Assembly: GCF_009664835.1 (NCBI RefSeq)
Contig: NZ_CP045929.1
Coordinates: 1,488,001 to 1,552,000, forward strand
Direction: 5' to 3'
DNA: 64,000 bases
Source of the DNA: Allosaccharopolyspora coralli
GTDB lineage: Bacteria; Actinomycetota; Actinomycetes; Mycobacteriales; Pseudonocardiaceae
Shown here piece by piece: positions 1 through 9,302 of this stretch. A program made the translations under genes and the position numbers. The notes below the pieces were generated by a model. That model was not told the origin of the DNA. It saw only the letters and a list, made by a program, of their open reading frames with translations, and made no database searches. Each line of letters opens with the position of its first letter. Position 1 is the first letter of the stretch.

Positions 1-672
1 CTTCGTGGTCGCCCACCGGAAGACCGACTGGCCCTCCTGGTAGATGTACTTGTTGTCACGCAGGTAGATGGTGTCGACGAGATCGCCCGCGCTGCCCAGC
101 GCGGCCTTACCGATCTGGACCGACTCCGACGGTCCGACCACGGCGGCACCGGCGCCGTCGGCGAAAATGATGCAGTTCGCCCGGTCGTCCCAGTCCAGCC
201 ACTCCTGGAACCGTTCCGCGCCGATGACCAGAACACGCCGCGCGCTGCCGGTGAGCACGAGGTCGGATGCGGTGTTGAGCGCGTAGCAGAACCCGGCGCA
301 GGCGGCGTTGACGTCGAAAGCACCGCCGGCCTTGATCCCGAGGCGGTCGGCGACCTGGGCCGCCGCGTTCGGGATCTGCCCGGGCATCGTGCAGGTGGCG
401 ATGATGACCTGGTCCACGTCGGACGGTGCCAGGCCCGCGTCGGCGAGGGCTTTCGCCCCGGCCTCGATCGCCATGGCCACCACGGTCTGGTCCTCGTCAC
501 CGAGCCGGCGGCTGACGATGCCGACGCGCTGCTGGATCCACTCGTCGTTGGTGTCGACTGTCTTCGCAATGTCGTCGTTGGTGACGATCCGGTTGCCCTG
601 GGTGCTGCCGAAGCCGAGGATCCGCGTTCCGGCGGGTGCGCTGGGCAGACTCATCGTCGGTGCGGTGCTCAC
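1..672 (-). CDS. fabH: 3-oxoacyl-ACP synthase III (KAS III), partial
   Basis: Condenses acyl-CoA primers with malonyl-ACP to start type II fatty-acid synthesis in the cytoplasm. The reading frame runs off the left window edge, so only about 224 N-terminal residues are present. The conserved stretch around NAACAGFCYALN carries the catalytic Cys (about residue 125 from the GTG start); the His and Asn of the Cys-His-Asn triad lie beyond the window. I start it at GTG 672, whose bases overlap the fabD stop (GTGA), implying translational coupling; an ATG at 654 is an alternative. Order regulator-fabD-fabH matches the fas cluster of streptomycetes and relatives, where acpP and fabF follow. Function is secure from the thiolase-fold motif and context. 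Confidence 0.93.
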   Translation of the reverse strand, partial: MSTAPTMSLPSAPAGTRILGFGSTQGNRIVTNDDIAKTVDTNDEWIQQRVGIVSRRLGDEDQTVVAMAIEAGAKALADAGLAPSDVDQVIIATCTMPGQIPNAAAQVADRLGIKAGGAFDVNAACAGFCYALNTASDLVLTGSARRVLVIGAERFQEWLDWDDRANCIIFADGAGAAVVGPSESVQIGKAALGSAGDLVDTIYLRDNKYIYQEGQSVFRWATTK

Positions 673-1619
673 ACGGTGCTCCCGGTCTCGCCGGCGGACT
701 CGGCTAGCGTGTCGGCGACCTTGTCCAGATCGGCGGGCGTCTTCAGCGGGACGGTCGTGACACCCTTGATTTCGCGGCGCACCATGCCCGACAGGGTTCC
801 GGCGGGGGGAAGTTCGACGAAGGTCCGCACGCCGCGGTCGGCGAGTGTGGCCATGCACGAGTCCCAGCGCACCGGCTTGGTCACCTGCTCGACCAGCCTG
901 CTGAGCACCTCGGGGCCCTGCGAGACGAGGGAACCGTCCGCGTTGGAGAGCAGGGCCAGTGCCGGGTCGGCGGCCGCGACCTTGTCGGCGTGCTGCGCCA
1001 GCGCTTCCCGCGCGGGCGTCATGAAGCGGGTGTGGAAGGCCCCGGCGACCGGAAGAGGACGCACCCTGGCGCCCTCCGGCGGGTCCTCGGCGAGCTGGTC
1101 GAGCGACGCGACGGGTCCCGCCGCGACGATCTGACCGGCGCCGTTGCGGTTCGCCGGATCCAGGCCGAGCCGGTCGAGGTGCGCGACGACGGCGTCGGCG
1201 TCGCCGCCGAGCACGGCCGACATCCCCGTCGGCTCCAGCGCGCAGGCGGCGGCCATCTCACGGCCACGGACCGCGGCGAGGGCGACCGCGTCGTCGGCGG
1301 GCAGCACTCCGGCCACCGCAGCGGCGGCCAGCTCACCGACGGAATGCCCGGCGGCGACCGTGGACTCCGGCAGGTCGACACGGCGACCCAGCTCGTCGGC
1401 CGCCAGCAACGACAGCGCGACCACGAGCGGCTGAGTGACGGCGGTGTCCTTGATCTCGTCCGCGTCGGCGGTGGTGCCCAGACGCACGAGGTCGAGCCCG
1501 CTCGCGTCGGACCACCTCGCGAGACGCTCGTCGGCACCGTCGAGTTCGAGCCAGGGGGAGAGCATGCCGGGTGTCTGGGCACCCTGGCCGGGAGCGAGTA
1601 GGGCGATCACAGACTCCAC
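669..1619 (-). CDS. fabD: Malonyl-CoA:ACP transacylase
   Basis: Transfers malonyl from CoA to acyl carrier protein, supplying extender units to the fatty-acid synthase. The 316-residue protein has the usual family length, an N-terminal APGQGAQ motif, the nucleophile elbow GHSVG (Ser about residue 93) and the catalytic His in AFHTRF (about residue 196). The start is GTG 1619. It is the first gene of the visible fabD-fabH operon and overlaps fabH by four bases. A palindrome in the intergenic region upstream (1679-1697) is a candidate binding site for the regulator encoded at 1814-3028. The tail after about residue 300 is Glu/Ser/Thr rich and probably unstructured. Confidence 0.95.
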   Translation of the reverse strand: MESVIALLAPGQGAQTPGMLSPWLELDGADERLARWSDASGLDLVRLGTTADADEIKDTAVTQPLVVALSLLAADELGRRVDLPESTVAAGHSVGELAAAAVAGVLPADDAVALAAVRGREMAAACALEPTGMSAVLGGDADAVVAHLDRLGLDPANRNGAGQIVAAGPVASLDQLAEDPPEGARVRPLPVAGAFHTRFMTPAREALAQHADKVAAADPALALLSNADGSLVSQGPEVLSRLVEQVTKPVRWDSCMATLADRGVRTFVELPPAGTLSGMVRREIKGVTTVPLKTPADLDKVADTLAESAGETGSTV

Positions 1620-1678
1620 TGAACACCCGGGACGGGTCTTCGGGTGATGTCGACGGACACAGAACTCGACCGCGCAAC

Positions 1679-1697
1679 GTTGTGGAGTGTCTACAAC
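1679..1697. promoter_or_regulatory. Candidate operator palindrome upstream of fabD
   Basis: The sequence GTTGTGGAGTGTCTACAAC is an imperfect 19-bp inverted repeat: GTTGT/ACAAC outer arms and GA/TC inner arms around a three-base centre. It lies 60 bp upstream of the fabD start, between fabD and the PucR/FasR-type regulator gene. FasR of Streptomyces is known to activate fab genes from just upstream of fabD; assigning this site to the local regulator is inference. Confidence 0.4.
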
Positions 1698-1813
1698 GAC
1701 ATCAGGCCACAGGCCTGGTTGAAACGTGAATCGTTGTTGCCTGTGACCCCAGCATGACAGGTCGGTGCACGTCAGCAGATGGTCGGCTCACCCGACGTTC
1801 ATCTCGGTGGTCG

Positions 1814-3028
1814 TCACCACAGGCCGCGGGCCTTGGCGAGTCTCCCGACCGCGACCGCCACCCGCAGCACGTGCGCGTCGCGGGCGTTGGAGGGGGTCCG
1901 TCCGGTCAACTCGGCGATCCGGCGCAGCCGGTACCGCACCGTGTTCGGATGCACGAACAGCTGCCGCGCGCAGTTCTCCAACACCCCGCCGACCTCCAGG
2001 TAGGTGTCGAGGGTCTCCGAGAGCGCACCGCCCGCGTCGACCAGTGGCATCACCACGGACTCGACCAGCTCCCGTTCCGCTTCGGGGTCTCCGGCGAGGG
2101 AGCGTTCCGGAAGCAGGTCCGAGGTCTGTACCGGGCGCGGCGCCGTCGGCCAGCCCGGCACCGCGCGCAGGCCGGACAGCGCGTCCGAGGCGGAGCGGTG
2201 CGCCTCCGCCAGGCTCGAGACCGTCGGGCCGACCACGACGGGGCCGTCACCGAAGGCCTCGGCGATGAGCGGAGCGGGGTCCTGGCTGCTGCGTTCTTCC
2301 GTGGAGGCCCCGAACACCACGACCAGGCGCGCTCCCTGGACGCCGAGCAGCGCGGCTCGGCCGGCTCGCGCCGCACGGCTGCGCACGGTGTAGACGACGG
2401 CCGGTTGGTCGTCGGTCGGGGCGTTGCCGACCATCACCGTTGCCTCCGACGACGGTTCCCAGCCCAGTGCGGCGGCTCGGGACAGCAAGGACTCTTCCGG
2501 ATCGCCGCGCACGATGCCGTCGACCACCAGTGCTTCCAGTCGCGCGTCCCACGCACCGCGCGCCTCGGCGGCGGCCGCGTAGGAGGTCGCGGCGGCGAAG
2601 GCGATCTCGCGGGTGTAGCGCAGGATGGCCTCGGTCAGCAGGGTGCGCTCTTCCTCGCAGGCGGCCATCTCGGGGAGCTGGTGTTCGAAGACGTCGATGG
2701 CCGAGCGCACCATCTCGACGGTCTGCCGCAGGCTCACCCACTTCGACAGGTCCTTCGGCGCGGCCCGGAACGCCTCCGTGGTGAGCCGGATGGACTCGGT
2801 CGGGTCCTGCAGCCACGCGACGAAATTCGACACGCCGGTCTGCGTCACGAGCAGCACGTTCGCGCGCTGGTCGGCGGGCAGTCGTTGGAACCACGGGTTG
2901 TCCCGCTCGATCGCGGTGACGCTCGCGGTGGCCAGACCGCCGGAGGCGCGTTCGAGCCGGCGCAGCGTTGTCGCGGACACCTCGCGCTGCCCGAGACCGG
3001 CCCGCTCGGCGGCGCGTTCAGAGTTCAT
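1814..3028 (-). CDS. fasR: PucR-family regulator of fatty-acid synthesis (FasR-like)
   Basis: A CdaR/PucR-type transcription factor of about 404 residues. The C-terminus (last 60 residues) has the family helix-turn-helix with NTVRYRLRRI, and the middle matches the GGDEF-like region usual in this family. It lies directly upstream of fabD on the same strand with a 194-bp gap, the same position as fasR, the activator of fabD-fabH-acpP-fabF described in Streptomyces coelicolor; that match of family and place is my reason for the name. I start at ATG 3028 (MNSERAAERAG); an in-frame GTG at 3085 would add 19 Pro/Arg/Ala-rich residues with no clear homology signal. Neither start has a strong Shine-Dalgarno sequence. 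Confidence 0.82.
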   Translation of the reverse strand: MNSERAAERAGLGQREVSATTLRRLERASGGLATASVTAIERDNPWFQRLPADQRANVLLVTQTGVSNFVAWLQDPTESIRLTTEAFRAAPKDLSKWVSLRQTVEMVRSAIDVFEHQLPEMAACEEERTLLTEAILRYTREIAFAAATSYAAAAEARGAWDARLEALVVDGIVRGDPEESLLSRAAALGWEPSSEATVMVGNAPTDDQPAVVYTVRSRAARAGRAALLGVQGARLVVVFGASTEERSSQDPAPLIAEAFGDGPVVVGPTVSSLAEAHRSASDALSGLRAVPGWPTAPRPVQTSDLLPERSLAGDPEAERELVESVVMPLVDAGGALSETLDTYLEVGGVLENCARQLFVHPNTVRYRLRRIAELTGRTPSNARDAHVLRVAVAVGRLAKARGLW

Positions 3029-3275
3029 GCCGCCCAGACTCGCACGCGCGGGCGGCGTGCGGGCTGTGCCGGTGTTCGGAGCCACTCGTCATCGGGCCGT
3101 GCCGGCCGGGGGCGTAAAGGGGGGCCGGGCATGGGACGGATGCGGCTGGCCGTGCATCACAGTCACACAAAGATCCGTGTTACGTCACTCTTTTGGGTGA
3201 TCTGTCCGGTTGCCGGGTCGAGGAGCGCGGGAAATGATCTCGCTCAGCAATCACTCCGCACGTAGGGAGAAACTC

Positions 3276-4022
3276 GTGGGAGCTCTCCAACAGGGACTGA
3301 CCCAGGCGCTGACCGCAGTCGCCACATTCGTCCCGAAACTCCTCATGTTCCTGATTCTGCTGCTCATCGGCTGGCTGGTGGCCAAGGCGGTGTCGAAGGC
3401 AGTGGAACTGCTGTTCAAGAAACTGAACTTTTCTCGTCTTGTCGAGAAGTCCGGCATGGGAAGTCTGACGCAGGGAACGCAGTTCGACGTGGGCGGCTTG
3501 CTCGTCAAACTCGTCTACTACTTCATTCTGCTGATCTTCCTGCAGCTCGCGCTCGGAGTATTCGGGCCGAACGCGGTCAGCGACCTGATCAGTCAGGTGG
3601 TCGCGTACCTGCCGCGGATCCTCGTCGCCGTCGTGCTGGTGCTCGTCGCCGCCGCGATCGGCCGCGCGGTCGCCGACATCGTGCGCAGCTCGCTGGGCGA
3701 CCGTCCCGTCGGGCCGCTACTCGCCAACATCGTGTTCGGCTTCATCGTGGCGCTGGGCATCATCGCCGCGCTGAACCAGATGGGCATCGGCCTCACCGTG
3801 ACCACCCCGGTCCTGGTGACCATCCTCGCCACCGTCGGCGGCGTCATCGTCGTCGGTGTCGGCGGCGGCCTCATCCGGCCGATGCAGGAACGGTGGGGCC
3901 GGTGGCTGACCGACATGGAGGGGCAGTTCAGCAACTCCCGCTCGGGTGGCGCCCCGACCGGTCAGCATTCCGCCGGTGGGAGCACGCAAGGCGCCGAAGG
4001 CTCCAAGGGGCCTCAGCAGTGA
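3276..4022 (+). CDS. TM-helix (CmpX/MscS-like) membrane protein
   Basis: Integral membrane protein of about 248 residues with five hydrophobic segments: one near residues 15-35, one near 75-95, a third near 110-130 and two more near 155-210. The repeated pattern (long hydrophobic helix followed by a Gly-rich turn, ending in a GGxIVVGVGGGL-like helix) fits the conserved TM-helix repeat found in CmpX and mechanosensitive-channel relatives. The last 40 residues are a polar Gly/Ser/Gln tail, presumably cytoplasmic. I prefer GTG 3276 because a GGGAGA ribosome site precedes it by six bases; an in-frame ATG at 3234, behind a GAGGAG, is possible. It is probably a single-gene unit. Substrate or gating function cannot be read from sequence. 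Confidence 0.7.
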   Translation: MGALQQGLTQALTAVATFVPKLLMFLILLLIGWLVAKAVSKAVELLFKKLNFSRLVEKSGMGSLTQGTQFDVGGLLVKLVYYFILLIFLQLALGVFGPNAVSDLISQVVAYLPRILVAVVLVLVAAAIGRAVADIVRSSLGDRPVGPLLANIVFGFIVALGIIAALNQMGIGLTVTTPVLVTILATVGGVIVVGVGGGLIRPMQERWGRWLTDMEGQFSNSRSGGAPTGQHSAGGSTQGAEGSKGPQQ

Positions 4023-4131
4023 GCTCCACCGTCGGCTCTGACTGAGCTCGATCGACCCACGCGGTTGGCCGTCGTCGGACGGTCCGTGCCGAGTCACGAT
4101 GGATCTTCGACGGAGGCAGGGGTGATCGGTC

Positions 4132-4701
4132 ATGGACTTCCCGTTGATCTGGTTGAACGGTGTGTTGCGCGACGCCGGGCTGGCCGTGGTGGAAACCGAA
4201 GGCTGGCAGGAACGTGCCGCGACGTCCGGGCCGCCTCCGGAGCCGTTCGGCGTGCTCGAACACCACACCGCGAGCTACGCGTCCTACGACGACCCCGCGC
4301 CGAGCGTGCAGCTGTGCATCGAAGGCCGCCCCGACCTGGCCGGGCCGCTGTGTCAGGCGGTGATCGGCTACGACGGCGTCGTGCACCTCGTCGCGGCAGG
4401 ACGCGCGAACCACGCCGGGCAGGCACTGGCCTCCGGCCCCAACCCGGGCGGTGACGGCAACGTCCTCTACGTCGGCTTCGAATGGGACTACCAGGGGGTC
4501 GAACAGGGGCCGAGTCCGGAACAGTACGACGCGGGCGTGCGTGCCACCGCCGCGGTGCTCTCCCACCTCGGCAGACCGCCCCACGCCGCACGCGGCCACA
4601 AGGAAACCAGTACCACCGGGAAGATCGACCCGGGACACGTCGACATGGACCAGTTCAGGGGCGCACTCGCCGAGACCGGGCAGCGGGACCTTCGCCGCTG
4701 A
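4132..4701 (+). CDS. N-acetylmuramoyl-L-alanine amidase (amidase_2/PGRP fold)
   Basis: Predicted zinc amidase that cleaves the bond between MurNAc and L-Ala in peptidoglycan. The 189-residue protein is little more than the catalytic domain: LEHHTAS (first zinc His, about residue 43), the central AGRANHAG strand, and GHKETSTTGKIDPG (about residues 155-168) carrying the second His/Lys/Asp cluster typical of this fold. There is no signal peptide and no cell-wall binding module, which resembles a phage endolysin or an intracellular/recycling amidase more than a secreted autolysin. It stands alone between the channel-like gene and a small DUF3263 gene on the opposite strand. Confidence 0.8.
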   Translation: MDFPLIWLNGVLRDAGLAVVETEGWQERAATSGPPPEPFGVLEHHTASYASYDDPAPSVQLCIEGRPDLAGPLCQAVIGYDGVVHLVAAGRANHAGQALASGPNPGGDGNVLYVGFEWDYQGVEQGPSPEQYDAGVRATAAVLSHLGRPPHAARGHKETSTTGKIDPGHVDMDQFRGALAETGQRDLRR

Positions 4702-4721
4702 TCCAGCGTTCGTCGCGGGGT

Positions 4722-4949
4722 TCAGGGTGCGTTGCGGCGAACCTGCCGGGTGGCGCGCAACCGGCGCAGCTGGCGGACCAGTCCCGGTTGCTCGGCCAGC
4801 GCCGAAGGCTCGTCCAGCAATCGGTTCAACCGCTGGTAATAGCGAGTAGGGGAGAGCCCGAAACGTTCCTGGATGACGCGCTCCTTGTTGCCGGGCTGGT
4901 GCCACCATTGGCGCGCGAACTCGAGGATCGCGTGATCGGTGTCGTTCAC
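4722..4949 (-). CDS. DUF3263 family small protein
   Basis: A 75-residue protein that matches, from memory, the actinobacterial DUF3263 family: an N-terminal ILEFARQWW helix and a helix-turn-helix-like KERVIQERFGLSPTRYYQRLNRLL segment. This suggests a small DNA-binding or adaptor protein, but no function is established. It is convergent with the amidase gene (20-bp gap) and divergent from the FMN riboswitch region. Arg-rich C-terminus. Confidence 0.75.
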   Translation of the reverse strand: MNDTDHAILEFARQWWHQPGNKERVIQERFGLSPTRYYQRLNRLLDEPSALAEQPGLVRQLRRLRATRQVRRNAP

Positions 4950-5112
4950 CTGAAGGCCCCTCCCGGTCAGCCGTCGCTTGCTCGGCGGCCGAGATCGATC
5001 TTACCGAGATCCGCACGAGTGTTCGACGGCCCCCGGTTTGTGATCTGCCCCACGAGCGACCCGTTCGCCGCTCGGTGAGGCGCACACTCTGGGGCGGAGT
5101 ACGTGTTCGTGC

Positions 5113-5243
5113 GCTCCGGGGCTCGGTGCAATTCCGAACCGGCGGTGACAGTCCGCGAACCGGTGCCCGCTTCGAGCGGGACCGGCCGACCCGGTGAGAT
5201 TCCGGGACCGACGGTGACAGTCCGGATGGGAGGTAGCGCACGG
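5113..5243 (+). ncRNA. FMN riboswitch (RFN element)
   Basis: The leader has the conserved RFN blocks in order: CGGTGCAATTCCGAACCGGCGG, GACAGTCCGCGA, a variable GC-rich hairpin, CCGGTGAGATTCCGGGACCGAC and GGTGACAGTCCGGATGGGAGG (quoted in part). It ends about 100 bp upstream of the ribM-like gene, the standard arrangement by which flavin mononucleotide represses riboflavin uptake or synthesis genes. Confidence 0.93.
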
Positions 5244-5266
5244 GTGGCGGCTCGACCGCCGTGCGC
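5236..5266 (+). promoter_or_regulatory. Hairpin after FMN riboswitch (candidate expression platform)
   Basis: GCGCAC and GTGCGC arms, with inner GGCGG/CCGCC pairing around CTCGA, form a strong stem that overlaps the 3' edge of the aptamer. No T-run follows, so it may act in a sequestering switch further along the leader rather than as a simple intrinsic terminator. Confidence 0.4.
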
Positions 5267-5343
5267 ACCACGCCCGGCGCGTTCTTGCGCACCCGTCCGC
5301 CGTGTCCCTCCCCGGTTACCACGACCGAGGATGAGGAGCAGGC

Positions 5344-5988
5344 GTGCAGATCGGGCAATGGCTACTCGACAACGGGCCGACGGTGCTCGGCCAACAGATC
5401 TCGTGGGCCGAACTGGTCGGCCAAATCTGTGCGTTGGCCGTCGTGTTCCTCGCGCAACGCCGCACGATCGCGACATGGCCGGTGAACGTGGCCGCGACGG
5501 GCTTGCTGTTCCTCGTCTACACCAGCGCGCACCTCGGCGGCATGGCCACACGACAGGTCGTGATCCTGCTCATCTCGTTCTACGGCTGGTGGGCGTGGTC
5601 CCGGCGCCGTGACGCGGTGCACGGAGTCGCGGTGCGTGCCGCGTCCTGGCAGGAGCGGTTCGTCCTACTCGGGCTGATGGTCGGCGCCACGTCCGCGTTC
5701 GCACTGGTCCTCACCGCGTTCGACGCCTCGTGGGCGCCGTGGCCGGACGCGTGGCTGTTCGTCGGTACCGCGCTCGCGTTCTGGGCGCAGGGCAGAGGCC
5801 TGGTCGAGTTCTGGCTGATCTGGCTGGCCGTCGACGCCGTCGGGATTCCGTTGCAGATCGCGTCCGGGCTGTACTTCAGTGCGGCGATCTACGGGGTGTT
5901 CGCGCTGCTGGTGATCCACGGGTGGTGGAGCTGGCACCGCACCGCCGTCCGCCAACGCGGCGAAGTGGCCGAGCCGGTCGCGGCGTAG
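5344..5988 (+). CDS. ribM: PnuC-family riboflavin transporter (RibM-like)
   Basis: Polytopic membrane protein of 214 residues with about seven hydrophobic segments and the PnuC-family signature aromatic pattern (SFYGWWAWSRRRD near residue 80 and IHGWWSWHR near the C-terminus). PnuC relatives carry vitamin precursors by facilitated diffusion coupled to phosphorylation. The FMN riboswitch directly upstream points to riboflavin as the substrate, as for RibM of corynebacteria and Streptomyces davawensis. GTG start at 5344 behind a GAGGAGC ribosome site. It is monocistronic: a strong hairpin follows at 6104-6139 and the next gene is convergent. Confidence 0.9.
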   Translation: MQIGQWLLDNGPTVLGQQISWAELVGQICALAVVFLAQRRTIATWPVNVAATGLLFLVYTSAHLGGMATRQVVILLISFYGWWAWSRRRDAVHGVAVRAASWQERFVLLGLMVGATSAFALVLTAFDASWAPWPDAWLFVGTALAFWAQGRGLVEFWLIWLAVDAVGIPLQIASGLYFSAAIYGVFALLVIHGWWSWHRTAVRQRGEVAEPVAA

Positions 5989-6005
5989 TGGGTGCTCGGG
6001 TCGAT

Positions 6006-6036
6006 CTGCGTGGATGCTTCCGTGGCGGAACCTCAC
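6006..6036 (-). repeat. Dispersed intergenic repeat, copy 1
   Basis: Read on the minus strand this begins GTGAGGTTCCGCCACG, identical over 16 bases to a second copy at 13993-14023, and remains similar up to ACGCAG. A shorter match (GTGGCGGAACCCCA) occurs at 22197. All copies are intergenic. Confidence 0.5.
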
Positions 6037-6103
6037 CTCGCGGCTCGGCGGAGTGCACCCGACCGCAGATCCCCGACCCGCGCGACCACGGAGTGCTAGT
6101 GAC

Positions 6104-6139
6104 GACGGGTGGCAGGCTCTCGTGAACCTGCCACCCGTC
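6104..6139. terminator. Bidirectional terminator hairpin between ribM and aceE
   Basis: Perfect 13-bp arms GACGGGTGGCAGG and CCTGCCACCCGTC around a 10-base loop, located between the convergent ribM and aceE genes. A GC-rich stem without an obvious T-run is normal for actinobacteria. Confidence 0.75.
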
Positions 6140-6207
6140 CGTCGTCTGGGAATCCCACCACCGCCAGACGCGAACTGGGCGGCTTACCCCAGTTCCGAGA
6201 TGCCTAC

Positions 6208-8985
6208 TCAGGCGTCGCCGGGGTCGGACAGTTGGGGGCCCGCCGCCTGTACGTCATCGAGACGGTAGTGCCGGACGGCTTCGACGACCTTCGACTGCTC
6301 GATCGCGCCGTTGCGGGCGAGCGCGGCGAGTGTGGCGACCACAGTGGACTCGGCGTCCACGAGGAATACGCGGCGCGCGGCCGGGCGGGTGTCGGAGAAC
6401 CCGAAACCGTCGGCACCGAGGCTCATCATGTCGCCCGGAACCCACGAGCGGATGAGGTCGGGCACCGCTCGCATCCAGTCCGAGACCGCCACGACCGGGC
6501 CTTCGGCGTCCTCCAGCACCTGCGTCACGTACGGCACCTGCGGGGTGGCCGCCGGGTTGAGCAGGTTGTGACGGTCGCAGGCCTCGGCCTCTCGACGCAG
6601 TTGCGACCAGGACGTCGCCGACCACACGTCGGCCTGCACGCCCCAGTCCTCGGCGAGCAGCTCCTGTGCGCGCAACGCCGACGGCATCGCGACGCCGGAC
6701 GTCAGGATCTGTGCCCGCGGTCCCGAACCGGACGCTTCCTGGTACAGGTACAGGCCGCGGAGCAGCCCGTCGACGTCGAGATTCTCCGGCTCCGCAGGCT
6801 GCTGGTACGGCTCGTTGTAGACCGTGAGGTAGTAGAAGACGTTCTCCGCGTCCTCGCCGTACATCCGTCGCAGGCCGTCCTGGACGATGTGGGCGACCTC
6901 GAAGGCCCACGCCGGGTCGTAGGAGACGACCGCCGGGTTGGTCGCCGCGAGCAGGAGTGAGTGCCCGTCGGCGTGCTGGAGGCCCTCACCGACGAGCGTC
7001 GTGCGCCCGGCGGTGGCACCGAGGACGAACCCGCGTGCCATCTGGTCGCCCGCGGCCCAGAGGAAGTCACCGGTGCGCTGGAACCCGAACATCGAGTAGA
7101 AGATGTAGACCGGGATCATCGGCTCGCCGTGGGTGGCGTAACTGGTGCCCGCCGCCGTGAACGAGGCGACCGAGCCGGCCTCGTTGATGCCCTCGTGCAG
7201 GATCTGGCCCTGCTCACTCTCGCGGTAGGCGAGCATCAGCTTGTGGTCGACCGGCGTGTAGGCCTGACCGAGCGGGTTGTAGATCTTCTGCGACGGGAAC
7301 ATCGAGTCCATCCCGAACGTCCGCGCCTCGTCGGGAATGATCGGCACGATGCGGGGCCCGATCTCCTTGTCCTTGGCGAGATCCTTGATGAGTCGGACGA
7401 ACGCCATCGTGGTGGCGACCTCCTGCTTGCCGGACCCCCGCCGAATGACGTCGTAGACCTGGTCACCGGGCAGCACGAGCGGTTTGGCCTTGGTGCGCCG
7501 CTCCGGCAGGTTGCCGCCGAGTCGTTGCCTGCGCTCGCGCAGGTACTCCATCTCCGGCGCGTCGTCACCCGGGTGGTAGTACGGCGGCAGGTACGGGTCG
7601 CTGTCGAGCTGTTCGTCGGAGATCGGGATGCGCAGGCTGTCCCGGAACAGCTTGATGTCCTCCAGCGTCATCTTCTTCATCTGGTGCGTGGCGTTGCGGC
7701 CCTCGAACTGCGGCCCGAGGCCGTAGCCCTTGATCGTCTTCGCGAGGATCACGGTGGGCTGGCCGTTGTGTTCGGTGGCGGCCTTGTACGCCGCGTACAC
7801 CTTGCGGTAGTCGTGTCCGCCGCGCCGCAGGCCCCAGATCTGGTCGTCGGTGAGGTCCTTGACCATGTCCTTGGTCCGTGGATCGCGCCCGAAAAAGTGT
7901 TCGCGGACGAAGGCACCGTCGTTGGCCTTGTACGTCTGGTAGTCGCCGTCCGGGGTGGTGTTCATCAGGTTCACCAGCGCGCCGTCGCGGTCGGCGTGCA
8001 GCAGAGCGTCCCACTCGCGGCCCCAGACGACCTTGATCACGTTCCAGCCCGCGCCGCGGAAGAACGCCTCCAGCTCCTGGACGATCTTGCCGTTGCCGCG
8101 CACCGGCCCGTCGAGTTGTTGCAGGTTGCAGTTGACGACGAAGGTGAGGTTGTCCAGCCCTTCGTTGGCGGCGACGTGCAGCAGCCCGCGCGATTCCGGC
8201 TCGTTCATCTCGCCGTCGCCGAGGAACGCCCACACCCGTTGCTGGGTGGTGTCCTTGATGCCCCGGTCCTGTAGGTAGCGGTTGAACCGCGCCTGGAAGA
8301 TCGCGTTCATCGGGCCGATGCCCATCGAGACCGTGGGGAACTCCCAGAAGTCCGGCATCAGCCGCGGGTGCGGGTACGAGGGCAGCCCGCCGCCGGGCCC
8401 GTTGTGCGAGTACTCCTGGCGGAACCCGTCGAGCTGGCTCTCGCTGAGCCTGCCTTCGAGGTAGGCGCGCGCGTAGATACCGGGGGAGGCGTGGCCCTGG
8501 ATGAACAGATGGTCCCCGCCGCCGGGGTGGTCCTTGCCCCGGAAGAACCAGTTGAAGCCGACCTCGTAGAGGCTCGCCGACGAGGCGAAGGACGAGATGT
8601 GCCCGCCGACGCCGATCCCCGGCCGTTGCGCACGGTGCACCATCATCGCGGCGTTCCACCGCATCCACGCGCGGTACCGGCGCTCGGCCTCCTCGTCACC
8701 GGGGAACCACTGTTCCAGTTCGGTGGGGATGGTGTTGACGTAGTCGGTGCTGGTCAGCGATGGCACGCCGACGCCGCCCTCGCTGGCTCGCTGGAGCAGC
8801 CGCAGCATGAGATAGCGGGCGCGCTGCTGCCCGCCGTCGGCCAGCAGGCCGTCGAAGGACTCCAGCCATTCCTCGGTCTCCTGCGGGTCGATGTCCGGCA
8901 GGTGGGACGCGAGTCCGTCCCGGATGACCCGCACACGCTGCGGAGCGGCGCCCGTGCCGCCGGTGTCGTTGTTGAGCGCGGACAA
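6208..8985 (-). CDS. aceE: Pyruvate dehydrogenase E1 component, homodimeric type
   Basis: Thiamine-diphosphate enzyme that decarboxylates pyruvate and passes the acetyl group to the lipoyl E2 subunit. About 925 residues, the normal length for the homodimeric E1. The ThDP-binding motif [10 protein letters not shown] followed by NLTFVVNCN is intact, as are the family blocks [10 protein letters not shown] near the N-terminus and [13 protein letters not shown] late in the protein. I choose TTG 8985 (LSALNND) because GAGGAG lies six bases upstream; an in-frame ATG at 9069 would add 28 residues of low-complexity sequence. The neighbours DUF3052 and ahpE lie next to aceE in other actinobacteria too. 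E2/E3 genes are not in the window. Confidence 0.95.
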   Translation of the reverse strand: MSALNNDTGGTGAAPQRVRVIRDGLASHLPDIDPQETEEWLESFDGLLADGGQQRARYLMLRLLQRASEGGVGVPSLTSTDYVNTIPTELEQWFPGDEEAERRYRAWMRWNAAMMVHRAQRPGIGVGGHISSFASSASLYEVGFNWFFRGKDHPGGGDHLFIQGHASPGIYARAYLEGRLSESQLDGFRQEYSHNGPGGGLPSYPHPRLMPDFWEFPTVSMGIGPMNAIFQARFNRYLQDRGIKDTTQQRVWAFLGDGEMNEPESRGLLHVAANEGLDNLTFVVNCNLQQLDGPVRGNGKIVQELEAFFRGAGWNVIKVVWGREWDALLHADRDGALVNLMNTTPDGDYQTYKANDGAFVREHFFGRDPRTKDMVKDLTDDQIWGLRRGGHDYRKVYAAYKAATEHNGQPTVILAKTIKGYGLGPQFEGRNATHQMKKMTLEDIKLFRDSLRIPISDEQLDSDPYLPPYYHPGDDAPEMEYLRERRQRLGGNLPERRTKAKPLVLPGDQVYDVIRRGSGKQEVATTMAFVRLIKDLAKDKEIGPRIVPIIPDEARTFGMDSMFPSQKIYNPLGQAYTPVDHKLMLAYRESEQGQILHEGINEAGSVASFTAAGTSYATHGEPMIPVYIFYSMFGFQRTGDFLWAAGDQMARGFVLGATAGRTTLVGEGLQHADGHSLLLAATNPAVVSYDPAWAFEVAHIVQDGLRRMYGEDAENVFYYLTVYNEPYQQPAEPENLDVDGLLRGLYLYQEASGSGPRAQILTSGVAMPSALRAQELLAEDWGVQADVWSATSWSQLRREAEACDRHNLLNPAATPQVPYVTQVLEDAEGPVVAVSDWMRAVPDLIRSWVPGDMMSLGADGFGFSDTRPAARRVFLVDAESTVVATLAALARNGAIEQSKVVEAVRHYRLDDVQAAGPQLSDPGDA

Positions 8986-9302
8986 AGGGATCTCCTCGAC
9001 GACGTCTCCTGAACGCTGACAGTCGGGGGAGCGCGTGCTGACGCGCGGTGTGCCCGCCGACACGTCCATCGTCCCTCATGCGGAGCACGGGTGCCCGTAC
9101 CGGATCGGCTACTCGTCAGTACGTCTCTGGCCTGGCCCGTAGCCGTGCGACTACAGTCCCCCGTGCGAACGCGTCGGCGTGTCGTACCCCTGTGCAGTTG
9201 CGCGGGTGCGGGTCGGCAGTGTTCGCTGTCGGCCAGATCGTTGAAACGTGTGCGGCGCCGGACGGCGTTCGTGCCAGTGCTAGCTGGAGGAGTGAGAAAG
9301 CC
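8986..9302. other. Divergent aceE / DUF3052 promoter region
   Basis: About 317 bp separate the divergent starts of aceE and the DUF3052 gene. I see no gene here. A short GTAGCC...CTAC inverted repeat lies near 9135-9155 and a TTGAAA that could serve as a -35 element near 9240; neither is strong enough to call. Confidence 0.4.

Noticed and set aside
1754-3265. 503-codon plus-strand open frame opposite the PucR-type regulator
   Set aside because: Composition of a shadow frame and no recognisable domain.
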